Shown here piece after piece: positions 10,186-19,218 of a stretch of 64,000 nucleotides of DNA. The stretch lies in NCBI RefSeq assembly GCF_042646165.1, contig NZ_JBHRTC010000004.1; one strand, 5' to 3'. The position numbers were made by a program, and so were the translations under genes. Position 1 is the stretch's first letter. Each line of letters starts with the position of its first letter. Source of the DNA: Microbaculum marinum. Lineage in GTDB: Bacteria > Pseudomonadota > Alphaproteobacteria > Rhizobiales > Tepidamorphaceae. The notes under the pieces are model-generated. The model saw only the letters and a list, made by a program, of their open reading frames with translations. It had not been told where the DNA came from and searched no databases.

Positions 10186-11985
10186 ATGGTGCAGAGTCCC
10201 AGTCTCGCCGCCCGCGAGCCGGTCACGCGGCAGCCCCCGACCGAAAACGACATCAGCGCCGAACTGGAACGCGTGCTGTCGAGCCCGCACCTGGGGGCCA
10301 GCGAGCGGCGGCGCGCCTTCCTGCGATACGTCGTCGAGGAATCCCTGGCGGGCCGGGCGGACCGGTTGAAGGGCTATTGCGTCGCGGTCGCCGTGTTCGG
10401 GCGCGACGAGACGTTCGATCCGCAGGCCGATCCGGTCGTCCGGCTTGAGGCGCGGCGGCTGCGACGCGATCTCGACAGCTACTATGTCGGCGCAGGCAGC
10501 AACGATCCGCTTCGCATCTCGATCCCCAAAGGATCCTACGTCCCGCATTTCGACTGGCTTGACGGGCCGTATCCCCACCCTGTCGACGCCGTTGCAGCGA
10601 TCACCGCCGTTCCGCCGCCGGAACCGGAGACCGCGCAAGCCGTGTCGCCCGTGGAGAGCGGCACCGGCAATCGTCGCCCCTATGTGCTCGCGGGCGCGCT
10701 GCTGGCCGTGGCCGTGATCGTGGCGGCAACGGTTTGGCATTTCGCCATCGGCAGCCGGACATCGGGTCCCGAAGCCTCGCTCGGGCCGGCTGTGATCGTG
10801 CGGCCGTTCGAGCCGATGGGCGACGGCGATGAAAACCGCTACCTCGCCGCGGGCATCAGCGAAGACCTCGTCGGCAACCTGATGCGCTTCCCGAGTTTCC
10901 GGCTGTACATCCCGCCGCCTGCACTCGACAAGGCGGAGATCGCCGATTCCGGCAGGCTCGCCCGGGAGTTCGGCATCGGCTACGTGATCGACGGGAGCGT
11001 CCGCGCGGACGCGGCGACGATCCGCGTCGCGGCACAACTGCTCGACGCCCGCAGCGGGCAGGTCCTCTGGACCGGAGTCTACGACCGCCCGCTGGAGCCG
11101 GAGGCGCTGATAGGGGTGCAGAGCGACCTGGCCGAGGAGATCGCCACCGCACTCGGTCAGCCCTACGGCGTCGTCAACACCGACCTGATGGCCGGCCGGC
11201 CGGCGCCTGCCGTCTCGCACATGCAGAGCTATCTGTGCGTGCTGCGCGCCTACGCCTATCGCAGGGGGTTCACGCGCCAGGAGTTCGATCCCGTGCTGAC
11301 CTGCCTCGAAGCGGCGGTGCGGCGCGATCCCGGCTTCGCCGACGCCTGGGCGATGCTGGGCTGGCTTCGCCTGGATGCCGGTCGCTACGAGTTCGCCGGC
11401 AGCGACGGCCTCAAGGAGGCATACGCCAGGGCCTATCAGGCGGCCGCGCAGGCGGTGGCGCTCGAGCCCGACAACACGCTGGCGCTGAAAGCGCTGTCGT
11501 CGATCACCCACTACATGGGCCGCTTCGAGGAGGCCGAGCGGCTGGCCCGCCGGGCCGTCGAGCTCAACCCGAACGATCCCGACGCGCTGGCCCAGCTCGG
11601 CTGGCGGCTTGCGGTCCGCGGCAGGTTCGAGGAAGGCATTCCGGTGCTCAGGCACGCGATCGAACGCACGGCCAACCCGCCCGGCTGGTATTTCCACCTC
11701 GTGGCCATCGACCTCTACCTGAACGGCAGCGCGGACGAGATGCTGCGGGTCGCGGAGCGCTCCGCAGTGAACGGCTCCGGCATCAGCCAGGCGCTGATCG
11801 CCATCGCCGCCGGCGAGACCGGCGATGCCGATACCGCGCGCCAGGCCCTCGATGCGATGGCGGCGTCCGGTCCGCTGGCCCGCGATCCCGCAGCCTACCT
11901 GCGCCGCCATGGCGCCACCCAGGAGATCGTCGCGGCGCTGATGGCCGGCCTCGACAAGGCGCGGCGGATCGCGGCGGCACACTAG
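10186..11985 (+). CDS. TolB-like / TPR membrane regulatory protein
   Basis: 599 aa. Residues ~18-125 form the winged-helix-like N-terminal domain seen in many adenylate-cyclase-type and TPR proteins (LSSPHLGASERRRAFLRYVV..., PVVRLEARRLRRDL, ending in ISIPKGSYVP). One membrane helix follows near 165-187, then a periplasmic TolB-N/COG5616-like domain (IVRPFEPMGDGDE...LAAGISEDL, IDGSVR), then at least three TPR-like helical hairpins (e.g. FADAWAMLGWLRLDAGRYEF, AERLARRAVELNPNDPDALA). No cyclase catalytic domain is present. It is divergent from the sulfatase operon, so it may sense or regulate it. GAGGT precedes the ATG. Confidence 0.8.
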   Translation: MVQSPSLAAREPVTRQPPTENDISAELERVLSSPHLGASERRRAFLRYVVEESLAGRADRLKGYCVAVAVFGRDETFDPQADPVVRLEARRLRRDLDSYYVGAGSNDPLRISIPKGSYVPHFDWLDGPYPHPVDAVAAITAVPPPEPETAQAVSPVESGTGNRRPYVLAGALLAVAVIVAATVWHFAIGSRTSGPEASLGPAVIVRPFEPMGDGDENRYLAAGISEDLVGNLMRFPSFRLYIPPPALDKAEIADSGRLAREFGIGYVIDGSVRADAATIRVAAQLLDARSGQVLWTGVYDRPLEPEALIGVQSDLAEEIATALGQPYGVVNTDLMAGRPAPAVSHMQSYLCVLRAYAYRRGFTRQEFDPVLTCLEAAVRRDPGFADAWAMLGWLRLDAGRYEFAGSDGLKEAYARAYQAAAQAVALEPDNTLALKALSSITHYMGRFEEAERLARRAVELNPNDPDALAQLGWRLAVRGRFEEGIPVLRHAIERTANPPGWYFHLVAIDLYLNGSADEMLRVAERSAVNGSGISQALIAIAAGETGDADTARQALDAMAASGPLARDPAAYLRRHGATQEIVAALMAGLDKARRIAAAH

Positions 11986-12031
11986 CCTCGCCACAGCCGC
12001 CAGGCCGCAGGCCCGGCCGGCGCCGTGAGTG

Positions 12032-12118
12032 TGGTGCGGACGGCGGGACTCGAACCCGCATGGGGTTACCCCCGAGGGATTTTAAGTCCCTTGCGTCTAC
12101 CAGTTCCGCCACGTCCGC
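12032..12118 (-). tRNA. tRNA-Leu (anticodon UAA)
   Basis: Read on the minus strand, a 7-bp acceptor stem GCGGACG/CGTCCGC, a D arm, an anticodon arm AGGGA-CTTAAAA-TCCCT with anticodon TAA, a long class II variable arm (CGGGGGTAACCCC), a T arm with GGTTCGAGTCC and an encoded 3' CCA (12032-12034) are all present. Without CCA the gene ends at 12035. It sits alone between the TPR gene and the cytochrome pair. Confidence 0.97.
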
Positions 12119-12242
12119 GAACGTTCTGGGCGATGCGACCGGATTATCGCGGTGCGGGGCGTGCTGGCAACCCTGCGCGCCAGGCGGGGGTGCGGACGAC
12201 CCGAGGGCTGGGGGTTGGCGCGTGCGGGCGATATCGGGTTAA

Positions 12243-12983
12243 ATGACCAAGGGGAAGGATCGAGGCGAGCCAGGGGGGCGCCGGTACGTGGACGGGAGCC
12301 GTACATCATTCGGCCGTATCCGGCATCACGCAGCAACCGCCGCGGCGCTGGTGACGGTACTTGCAGTCGGCCTGCTGGCGGCCCGGGATCTGTCGGCCCA
12401 GGATGCCTGCACGGTGCTGGAGGACTGCTCGGGCTATACGGCCCTGCCGACGGCGGCCCAGTGCGCCGTCGACGACTGCACCTGCGCCCAGCAGGTCGAA
12501 TGCTATCTGCGCAACGAGGATCCGGGCGAGACCTGGCCGGTCCTGCCGGGCCAGGACCGGGCGCTGAACCGCAACTTCTTCCACGACCGGTTCATCGAGA
12601 CGCGGATCTCGCCGAAATCGCTCGACAGCTGGATCCGGTTCACCGACCCGTCGATCGAAACGGTCGACCTGCCGGACAAGACGGTGCTCTACAAGTCCGG
12701 CTACATGCCGAAGGACCGGAACATCGCCAGGCCGGAGAACACCCCCTCCTCCGCCTACGTCTTCGTGAAGCTCGACGGCTACTGTCCGGACGGCTCCAGC
12801 GTCGGGCGGTTCTGCCTCGGCGGCGACTGGTTCTCCGTCGAGGTGGCGGAGAAGAACTACGGCATCCTCACCAAGGGGACGCTGGTCGACGAGGGCAAGA
12901 GCAGCAAGTGCTTCGGCTGCCATGCCGCCGCCGAAAAGGGCGACTGGAGCTGGCAGCTGTTCTCCAGGAGGCGCTACCCATGA
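12243..12983 (+). CDS. Exported cytochrome P460-like c-type heme protein
   Basis: 246 aa. A basic N-terminus and a hydrophobic segment (residues ~30-48, TAAALVTVLAVGLLAA) form a signal or anchor ending at SAQDA. A Cys-rich stretch follows (several CxxC-like pairs near residues 57-84, perhaps disulphides), then a globular domain, and a single heme c site CFGCH about 24 residues from the C-terminus followed by AAAEKGDWSWQLF. A C-terminal heme site with a trailing aromatic D-W motif is like cytochrome P460/c'-beta proteins; the assignment is by motif only. It overlaps the next gene by ATGA. Another start inside the N-terminus is possible. Confidence 0.65.
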   Translation: MTKGKDRGEPGGRRYVDGSRTSFGRIRHHAATAAALVTVLAVGLLAARDLSAQDACTVLEDCSGYTALPTAAQCAVDDCTCAQQVECYLRNEDPGETWPVLPGQDRALNRNFFHDRFIETRISPKSLDSWIRFTDPSIETVDLPDKTVLYKSGYMPKDRNIARPENTPSSAYVFVKLDGYCPDGSSVGRFCLGGDWFSVEVAEKNYGILTKGTLVDEGKSSKCFGCHAAAEKGDWSWQLFSRRRYP

Positions 12984-14524
12984 CCGGCGGGCGCAAGACG
13001 GCCGTTCTCACCGCCGGCGCCGGCATCGCGCTGATGGCGCTGGCGTCCGGTTTCGCGGGCGCCGGCATCGCCCGGGCCGCCGGGCAGAGCTGCCGCGAGG
13101 TGCCGGTGTCGGCCCCGTCGAAACTGTGCCGCGGCCGGATCGACCTCGATCCGGCTATACCGGCGGGCTTCGCGACCAACCCGAACGCGCTCGGCATCTC
13201 CGAGAAGACCGGCGGCCGGATGGCCGATTGCTTCGCCTGGGAATCGTTCGTCGCGCTGAACTGGCCGGGCACCCGCTCGTGCCGGGGCGTGCCGTCGAAT
13301 CGCAAGGGCACCGCGGACTGGACGTCGAACCGGGTGTGGGAGACCTACAAGGAGCCCTACGAGCTGTTCCAGGCGACCAACGAGACCTGGGATCCCGCCT
13401 TGATCGACTTCAACGACGCGCCGCCCGAGGGGCCGTGCGGCGACCTGACGGGCAGCGGCCGCAAGCTGCTGCGCCACGCCAACAAGTTTCCGCTGTCGAA
13501 CGAGGACGCCCAGGCGTTCCTCGACAGCGCCGTGCTGCGCGACCAGAACGGCAACGCGGTGTGGTACGAGATCCTGATGAACCGGGACGTCTTCGACTAC
13601 ATCCGCGACAGCGGGCTGGCGGCGACCGGGGCCTATTCGTTCGGCGGCCCGCTCGACGGGGAGAACGTGGACTTCCCGACCGCCGCGGACGGCGCCTCGG
13701 GGACCGGCGCGATCGAGATCAAGGCGGCCTGGCGGCAGATGACCGACGCCGACGACCTCGCGCGGTACTTCACCCAGGATGCCGTCGTCTACGACAGTGT
13801 GACCTGTACCGAGACGACGGTCGGACTGGTCGGCCTGCACATCGCCCGCAAGGTGGCCTTCTCGCCGAAGTGGATCTGGGCGACCTTCGAGCACGAGGAC
13901 AACGTGCCGCCCGCCGGGTCGAACGGCGACGGGCGCAGCTACAGTTTCTTCTCCAAGTACTGCGCCAAGAACGAGCCGGCGAACTGCCCCTACGAGGTGG
14001 CGATCACCGACGTCGACAACATCTGCTGCCCGAACCTCATCACCTTTCCCGGGCCGAACCCGGCGCTCAGCATCAACCAGGTGACGCGGCTGACGCCGAT
14101 CCAGGCGTGGAGCAAGATCAACCGGCGCTACCGGCGGGCGTACCGGAAGGCCGGCTCGCCGTTTCGCCACTTCGTGCTGGTCGGCGCGCAGTGGGCGAAG
14201 CCGCGCGCCGGCACGGAGCAGGCGTCCGGCGGGCGCATGCCGGCGGGCCACGCCGCGCCGCACTTTCCCGGCAGCCCGTGGCAGCGACCGTGCAACCCGA
14301 ACGGGCCGTGGGCGGTCGAGCCGCCGTCCAGGGGCGAGGCCTGCTACGAGCAGATCCCCTCCGACCTGCGCAACACGTCGATGGAGACGCTGTTCGTGCA
14401 GACTGACAGGACCGGCACGCAGTACAGCGCCGACAGCTGCATGAACTGCCACTTCGCCGGCGGCATCGACGGCAGCTACCTGTGGCTGGACGCGATGCTC
14501 AATCCTTATCGGGCGGGCGATTGA
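12980..14524 (+). CDS. Exported protein with one C-terminal heme c site
   Basis: 514 aa beginning MTGGRKTAVLTAGAG, with a hydrophobic signal segment to about residue 36 (GAGIARAAG). A large domain of unknown family, rich in Trp, Asn and Cys, contains WESFVALNWPG and LVGAQWAKP. The only CxxCH is CMNCH, about 29 residues from the end, followed by FAGGIDGSYLWLDAML. Heme would be attached in the periplasm. AGGAGGCG lies upstream and ATGA overlaps the preceding P460-like gene, so the two are translationally coupled. Both carry one heme at the extreme C-terminus, suggesting partners in one redox reaction; substrate unknown. The 3' end overlaps the convergent mgtC-like gene by 26 bp. Confidence 0.7.
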   Translation: MTGGRKTAVLTAGAGIALMALASGFAGAGIARAAGQSCREVPVSAPSKLCRGRIDLDPAIPAGFATNPNALGISEKTGGRMADCFAWESFVALNWPGTRSCRGVPSNRKGTADWTSNRVWETYKEPYELFQATNETWDPALIDFNDAPPEGPCGDLTGSGRKLLRHANKFPLSNEDAQAFLDSAVLRDQNGNAVWYEILMNRDVFDYIRDSGLAATGAYSFGGPLDGENVDFPTAADGASGTGAIEIKAAWRQMTDADDLARYFTQDAVVYDSVTCTETTVGLVGLHIARKVAFSPKWIWATFEHEDNVPPAGSNGDGRSYSFFSKYCAKNEPANCPYEVAITDVDNICCPNLITFPGPNPALSINQVTRLTPIQAWSKINRRYRRAYRKAGSPFRHFVLVGAQWAKPRAGTEQASGGRMPAGHAAPHFPGSPWQRPCNPNGPWAVEPPSRGEACYEQIPSDLRNTSMETLFVQTDRTGTQYSADSCMNCHFAGGIDGSYLWLDAMLNPYRAGD

Positions 14525-15014
14525 AGCCTTCGGCGCGGGTGCCCGACTTGAGCGAGGCGGCGCGTTCGCCGAGGCGGATGACGGTGAGGATCGCTACGCC
14601 GAACACCGTCGCAACGACGGCGATCGAATAGGCGCCGACCCCGCAGGCAAGGCCGATCGCCCCTGCCAGCCACATCGCCGCACCGGTCGTCAGGCCGTGA
14701 ACCCGGCGGCCGCCGCGGATGATCGAGCCGGCGGCCAGAAAGGCGACGCCGGCGGTGACCGCCTCGATCATGCGGACCGGGTCGGTATTGGTGACGCCCT
14801 CGTGCTTGGCGCGCTCGACGATCTCGAAGGCGAGCAGGGCGAAGGTCGCGGCCGCAAGCGAGACCAGCATGTGGGTGCGCAGTCCGGCCGGCACCTGCCG
14901 GAACTCGCGGTCGAGACCGATGACGAGGCCGAGCACGGCGGCGCTTGCCAGTCGCGCCAGGATCGCCTCGATCCCGACATCCGCGCTGAAGGCAGTCGTC
15001 AGATCTTCGAGCAT
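14499..15014 (-). CDS. MgtC/SapB family membrane protein
   Basis: 171-aa inner-membrane protein with about five hydrophobic segments. Family hallmarks are LGLVIGLDREFR (residues ~28-39), GLRTHMLVSLAAA and the segment FLAAGSIIRGGRRVHGLTTGAAMWLAGAIG typical of MgtC N-terminal domains (the C-terminal ACT-like domain of pathogen MgtC is absent). Role in cation homeostasis is uncertain for environmental homologues. ATG at 15014 chosen; an upstream extension lacks family character. Its last 26 bp overlap the convergent cytochrome gene. Confidence 0.9.
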   Translation of the reverse strand: MLEDLTTAFSADVGIEAILARLASAAVLGLVIGLDREFRQVPAGLRTHMLVSLAAATFALLAFEIVERAKHEGVTNTDPVRMIEAVTAGVAFLAAGSIIRGGRRVHGLTTGAAMWLAGAIGLACGVGAYSIAVVATVFGVAILTVIRLGERAASLKSGTRAEGFNRPPDKD

Positions 15015-15165
15015 CGCTGGTGATCGGGTCTCTCTGGTTCGACACCCGCCGGAACACGGGCTCAACCCCGGAGAACGGCCGACGACCCAATTCGTTCCCG
15101 GCCGCTATCGTCCCGTGCGCGGAGCCCGCAGGCGCGGCGCGAACGCCAGCTTCGCTCCGCCCGTG

Positions 15166-15672
15166 TCAGCGCTGCTCGTCCTGGGCGATCGGCGGCTGGA
15201 ACGCCAGCCCGGTGTCCCAGGGAAAATAGATCCAGGTGTCCTGGCTCACCTCGGTGATGAAGGTGTCGACCAGGGGGCGGCCCTTGGGCTTGGCATAGAC
15301 GGTCGCAAAGTGCGCCCTGGGCAGGATCCTGCGGACGACACGGGCGGTCTTGCCGGTGTCGACGAGGTCGTCGACGATCAGCACCGCCTCGCCCTCGCCG
15401 CCGTCGAGGCCGACGACGTCGCCGCTGACCTTCTTGATGACCTCGATGTCCCCCTGCGTCTTGTAGTCGTGGTAGGAGGCCACTCCGACCGTCTCGATGA
15501 TGCGGATGTTCAGTTCGCGGGCGACGATCGCTGTCGGCACCAGGCCGCCGCGGGTGACGCAGACGATGGCCTTCCAGCTGCCGATCCCGGCAAGGCGCCA
15601 GGCGAGCGCCCGCGCGTCCCGATGAAACTGGTCCCACGATACCGGGAACCGCTTTTCCCCGCCCTCGACCAT
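15166..15672 (-). CDS. gpt: Xanthine phosphoribosyltransferase
   Basis: 168-aa type I phosphoribosyltransferase for purine salvage (xanthine/guanine plus PRPP to XMP/GMP). The PRPP-binding loop VLIVDDLVDTGKTARVV (residues ~93-109) and the flexible-region sequence YKTQGDIEVIKK match bacterial Gpt, and FPVSWDQFHRDARALAWRL is the family N-terminus. It lies 9 bp downstream of the CinA-like gene on the same strand, so the two are probably co-transcribed. Confidence 0.96.
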   Translation of the reverse strand: MVEGGEKRFPVSWDQFHRDARALAWRLAGIGSWKAIVCVTRGGLVPTAIVARELNIRIIETVGVASYHDYKTQGDIEVIKKVSGDVVGLDGGEGEAVLIVDDLVDTGKTARVVRRILPRAHFATVYAKPKGRPLVDTFITEVSQDTWIYFPWDTGLAFQPPIAQDEQR

Positions 15673-15681
15673 GTCTTGCCC

Positions 15682-16446
15682 TCAGTCCCCGGTTTCGGCG
15701 GCAAGCCGGTCCACCAGCGCCTCGACCTCGCGCCTGGCAGCCGCCAGCGCCCCGGCGTCGCGCGCCCGGATGACGATCGAGGTGGTGAAGCGGGTGCCGT
15801 CGGAATGCGGATAGCTGCCGATCATCACGTCCTTGTGGACGGCCTGGATCTGCCCCAGCGGGCCGCCGATGTCGCCTTCCTTGATGCCGCGTCCCTCGAC
15901 GGTTTCCGACAGCATCCTGGCGCCTGTCCTGAGCGTCGGGCCGATCGCGTCCATCATCGCCTGCATGACCGCCGGGATGCCGGCCATCACGTGGACGTTG
16001 CCTATCCGCCAGCCGGGCGCCTTGCTAACCGTATTCTCGATGAGCTCGGCGCCCTCGGGCATGCGCGCCATGCGCAGCCGCGCCTCGTTGATGCGGTCGC
16101 CGAGATACTCCTTCAGGATCTCCACGGCACGCGGATGATGGATGACCGGAACGCCGAAGGCATGGGCGATGCCGTCGGCGGTTATGTCGTCGTGGGTCGG
16201 CCCGATCCCGCCGGAGGTGAAGACGTAGGTGTAGCGGGCGCGCAGCGCGTTCACCGCGTCGGCGATGTCCTGGATGTCGTCGGCAACGACGCGGGCTTCC
16301 TTCAGGTCGATGCCGATGTTGGTGAGGAACTCGGCGACGTAGCCGATATTCCGGTCCTTGGTGCGCCCCGAGAGGATCTCGTCGCCGATCACGAGCATCG
16401 CCGCCGTCACCGGCGCCTCGCCCGTCCTGCCTGTCGCTTCCGCCAT
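15682..16446 (-). CDS. CinA N-terminal-like molybdopterin-binding-fold protein
   Basis: 254 aa. MLVIGDEILSGRTKDRN and FTSGGIGPTHDDIT are the signature motifs of the MoCF_biosynth/COG1058 domain that forms the first half of CinA (ADP-ribose pyrophosphatase and NMN deamidase). The C-terminal deamidase domain of full-length CinA is missing, as in the stand-alone alphaproteobacterial form usually called competence/damage-inducible protein A. The true reaction is unproven for this short form. It is divergent from sfsA (171-bp spacer) and upstream of gpt. Confidence 0.9.
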   Translation of the reverse strand: MAEATGRTGEAPVTAAMLVIGDEILSGRTKDRNIGYVAEFLTNIGIDLKEARVVADDIQDIADAVNALRARYTYVFTSGGIGPTHDDITADGIAHAFGVPVIHHPRAVEILKEYLGDRINEARLRMARMPEGAELIENTVSKAPGWRIGNVHVMAGIPAVMQAMMDAIGPTLRTGARMLSETVEGRGIKEGDIGGPLGQIQAVHKDVMIGSYPHSDGTRFTTSIVIRARDAGALAAARREVEALVDRLAAETGD

Positions 16447-16617
16447 CGTTTCCTGCCGTTTGCCGGGTGGCCGGTGGTCTATAGCAGCGATGAGGTCTAC
16501 TCAAGACAAACCGGCACGGCGGCCGGGGCCGGCGCGCGCCCGAGGGCCCGGAGCGGCGGCAGCGTGTCAGGGTGTTGTCACTTGCCATCCGCCCCACAGC
16601 GCGGCATAGGGGCGAAC

Positions 16618-17331
16618 ATGCGCTTCACCGTCCCCCTCACCCGCGGAAAGCTGGTCCGTCGCTACAAGCGATTCCTCGCCGACGTCGAGTTGTCCGGGGG
16701 CGAGATCGTCTGCGCCCACTGTGCGAATCCGGGATCGATGCTGGGCCTCGCCGACCCCGGCATCTCGGTCTGGCTGTCGAAGTCCGACAACCCCAACCGC
16801 AAGCTCGCCTGGTCGCTCGAGATCGTCGAGGTGGATGCCGGCCGCGGTCCCGCCATGGTCGGCATCAACACCGGCCATCCCAACGCGCTCGTCGAGGAGG
16901 CCATCGGCAGCGGCAGGATTCCCGAACTGGACGGCTACGCGGGGCTGCGCCGCGAGGTGCGCTACGGCAAGAACAGCCGTATCGACATCTTCCTGGAATC
17001 GGATGGGCGGCCGCCCTGCTACGTTGAGATCAAGAACGTCCACCTGGTCCGCGAGCCGGGAATCGCAGAGTTCCCGGATTCGGTGACGGTACGCGGGGCG
17101 AAACACCTGGACGAGCTGGCAGAGATGGTCCGCCAGGGCCACAGGGCGGCGATGTTCTACCTGGTGCAGCGCGGCGATGCCGACACGGTGCGGATCGCCC
17201 GCGACATCGATCCCAACTACGGGGCCGCACTCGACCGGGCGCGTGACGCCGGCGTCGAGGTGATCGCCTACGGATGCTCGGTGACGGAAGACGGCGTCGA
17301 GATCTCGCGCGCCGTGCCGTTCTCGGGCTGA
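16618..17331 (+). CDS. sfsA: SfsA family nuclease/sugar-fermentation-stimulation protein
   Basis: 237 aa. Motifs HCANPGSML (residues ~38-46), NTGHPNALVEEAI, GKNSRIDIFLE and the PD-(D/E)xK-like core YVEIKNVHL, followed by FPDSVTVRGAKHL, match SfsA along its full length. The family is now thought to have a nuclease fold and to bind DNA; function in fermentation is historical. AGGGG precedes the first ATG. The 3' end overlaps the convergent FkbM gene by 64 bp. Confidence 0.95.
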   Translation: MRFTVPLTRGKLVRRYKRFLADVELSGGEIVCAHCANPGSMLGLADPGISVWLSKSDNPNRKLAWSLEIVEVDAGRGPAMVGINTGHPNALVEEAIGSGRIPELDGYAGLRREVRYGKNSRIDIFLESDGRPPCYVEIKNVHLVREPGIAEFPDSVTVRGAKHLDELAEMVRQGHRAAMFYLVQRGDADTVRIARDIDPNYGAALDRARDAGVEVIAYGCSVTEDGVEISRAVPFSG

Positions 17332-18212
17332 GCGCCTGCGGTCTCGCCGCGCTCCAGGACGACGTTGAGGCGGGTCTGGGCGACCTGCCGGTAGCCCATC
17401 CGCTGCAACAGGGCGATGCAATCGGTCTGCCAGCGGTCGCGGGCGTTCTCGATGATCATCAGGCTCGGCAGCAGCGATTCCGGCGCATCCTCGAGGAATG
17501 GCACGAGAATCAGGTCCTCGGCGCCTTCGACGTCGATCTTGAGTGCGTCGATCCGGTCGATGCCCTCCTCGCGAAGGAGGTTGATCAGCGTCCGCGCCGG
17601 CACCTGCACGGACTGGTCCTCGCTGCCCGGCGTCGCGACGTACTTGACGCTGGACTCGCCCTTGTTGCGGGCCGACAGGAACAGCGTCATCTCGCCTTCC
17701 TTGTCGGCAAGCGCGCAGGCGATGGCCTTGATGGCCCCCGAGGGGTTGAGGGAGATGTTCTGGACGAGCCTGTCGAACACCACCGGCTGCGGCTCGATCG
17801 CCAGGATGCGCGCGCCGCGACCCGCATGACCGGCCACGTACAGGGCATATCCGCCGATATTGGCGCCGATGTCGACGAAGACGAAGCCGTCGACGATGTG
17901 GTCGCGGAGGATCTCGCGCTCCTGCAGATCGAAATACTGCGGCGTGAACAGGATCCGCTTCTCGGACACGTTGTTGAACGGATTGAGCCGCATGCGCTGG
18001 CCGAACACCTCGACGTCGAGCGGATGCCGCAACTGCATCATCACGGCGCGCCGGGCGAGGAAGGCCAGCCGCTTGCCGAGCCAGGAATCGGGCTGCCGGC
18101 GCGCGAAGTCGATCAGCCGCGCCTGCAGGGGCGTCGGCGTGTAGGCGCCGAACGGAGGGGCTTCCGATCCGCCGCTGGAAGCCGGTTGGTGGGTGACGGA
18201 CGCTTGCGTCAT
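17268..18212 (-). CDS. FkbM family methyltransferase
   Basis: 314 aa, SAM-dependent methyltransferase fold. Motif I is FVFVDIGANIGGYALYVA (residues ~110-127), the acidic motif II is ILAIEPQPVVFDRL, and IDALKIDVEGAEDLIL is the hallmark FkbM DVEG motif. Targets in the family are sugars or small-molecule hydroxyls; the acceptor here is unknown. It has an N-terminal proline/serine-rich extension of about 20 residues. It shares 64 bp with the tail of sfsA on the opposite strand. Confidence 0.92.
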   Translation of the reverse strand: MTQASVTHQPASSGGSEAPPFGAYTPTPLQARLIDFARRQPDSWLGKRLAFLARRAVMMQLRHPLDVEVFGQRMRLNPFNNVSEKRILFTPQYFDLQEREILRDHIVDGFVFVDIGANIGGYALYVAGHAGRGARILAIEPQPVVFDRLVQNISLNPSGAIKAIACALADKEGEMTLFLSARNKGESSVKYVATPGSEDQSVQVPARTLINLLREEGIDRIDALKIDVEGAEDLILVPFLEDAPESLLPSLMIIENARDRWQTDCIALLQRMGYRQVAQTRLNVVLERGETAGAQPENGTAREISTPSSVTEHP

Positions 18213-18377
18213 CGGGCGGAAAGACCATATCCGGGAAACCGGCGCAAGAAAGTCCCGTGCAATCTGTGCAAGAGCGGTTCCAGTTCCGGTATCATTCGAC
18301 TAGATTCACAACCACAGCATTACCCGGCGGCAGGTCGCACCCGCGACGGGACAAGACGAGACGGATCGAACGATACG

Positions 18378-19205
18378 ATGAACTACATCGACGCGAGCAT
18401 CGCGCCCGTACGCAACACCGGCGAGATCAAGCTTTACGGCCCCGAGGCGTTCGAAGGCATGCGCAAGGCCGGCCAGCTGACCGCCACGGCCCTCGACATG
18501 CTCGCCGACCACACCACGCCGGGGGCGACCACGGCGCAGCTGGACAAGCTCGTCTACGAGTTCGCGCGCGACAACGGCGCCCTGCCCGCGACCCTGTTCT
18601 ACCGTGGCTACCGGCATTCCGTCTGCACGTCCATCAATCACGTCGTCTGCCACGGGATGCCCAACGCCAAGCCGATGCGCGAGGGCGACATCGTCAACAT
18701 CGACGTGACGCTGATCCTCGACGGCTGGCACGGGGATTCGAGCCGGATGTACCCGATCGGCGAAGTCTCGCGACGGGCCGAACGGCTGATGGAGGTCACC
18801 TACGACGCGATGATGATCGGTATCGAGGCAATCAAGCCGGGCAATTCGACCGGCGACATCGGCCATGCGATCCAGACCTTCGCGGAGGCCGAACGCACCA
18901 GCGTCGTCCGCGACTTCTGCGGCCACGGCGTCGGCCGGGTGTTTCACGACACGCCCAACATCCTGCACTACGGCGAACCGGGAACCGGCGTCGAGCTGCG
19001 TCCGGGGATGCTGTTCACCGTCGAGCCGATGATCAACCTCGGGCGGCCGCACGTGAAGGTGCTCGCCGACGGCTGGACGGCGGTGACGCGGGACCGCTCG
19101 CTGTCGGCCCAGTTCGAGCACTCCGTCGGTGTGACCGAGGACGGCGTGGAGATCTTCACGCTGTCGCCGGCCGGATACACCAAGCCACCGTATCGAAAAG
19201 CCTGA
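18378..19205 (+). CDS. map: Type I methionine aminopeptidase
   Basis: 275 aa; removes the initiator Met from nascent proteins. Metal ligands are visible in order: Asp109 (VNIDVTL), Asp120 (WHGDSSRM), His in CGHGVGRVFHDTPNI (~182), Glu in FTVEPMINLG, and Glu in QFEHSVGVTEDG. HSVCTSINHVVCHGMPN is the family substrate-pocket signature. No N-terminal SH3 or zinc-finger extension is present. The ATG is the first Met of the conserved region; a weak ACGAT-type leader precedes it. radC follows after 13 bp. Confidence 0.96.
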   Translation: MNYIDASIAPVRNTGEIKLYGPEAFEGMRKAGQLTATALDMLADHTTPGATTAQLDKLVYEFARDNGALPATLFYRGYRHSVCTSINHVVCHGMPNAKPMREGDIVNIDVTLILDGWHGDSSRMYPIGEVSRRAERLMEVTYDAMMIGIEAIKPGNSTGDIGHAIQTFAEAERTSVVRDFCGHGVGRVFHDTPNILHYGEPGTGVELRPGMLFTVEPMINLGRPHVKVLADGWTAVTRDRSLSAQFEHSVGVTEDGVEIFTLSPAGYTKPPYRKA

Positions 19206-19218
19206 AGGCCGGCTGGTC

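Noticed and set aside
10186..11985. Adenylate cyclase
   Set aside because: It has the N-terminal, TolB-like and TPR parts seen in such proteins but no class III cyclase catalytic domain.
15682..16446. Full-length CinA
   Set aside because: Only the N-terminal domain is present; the deamidase half is missing.
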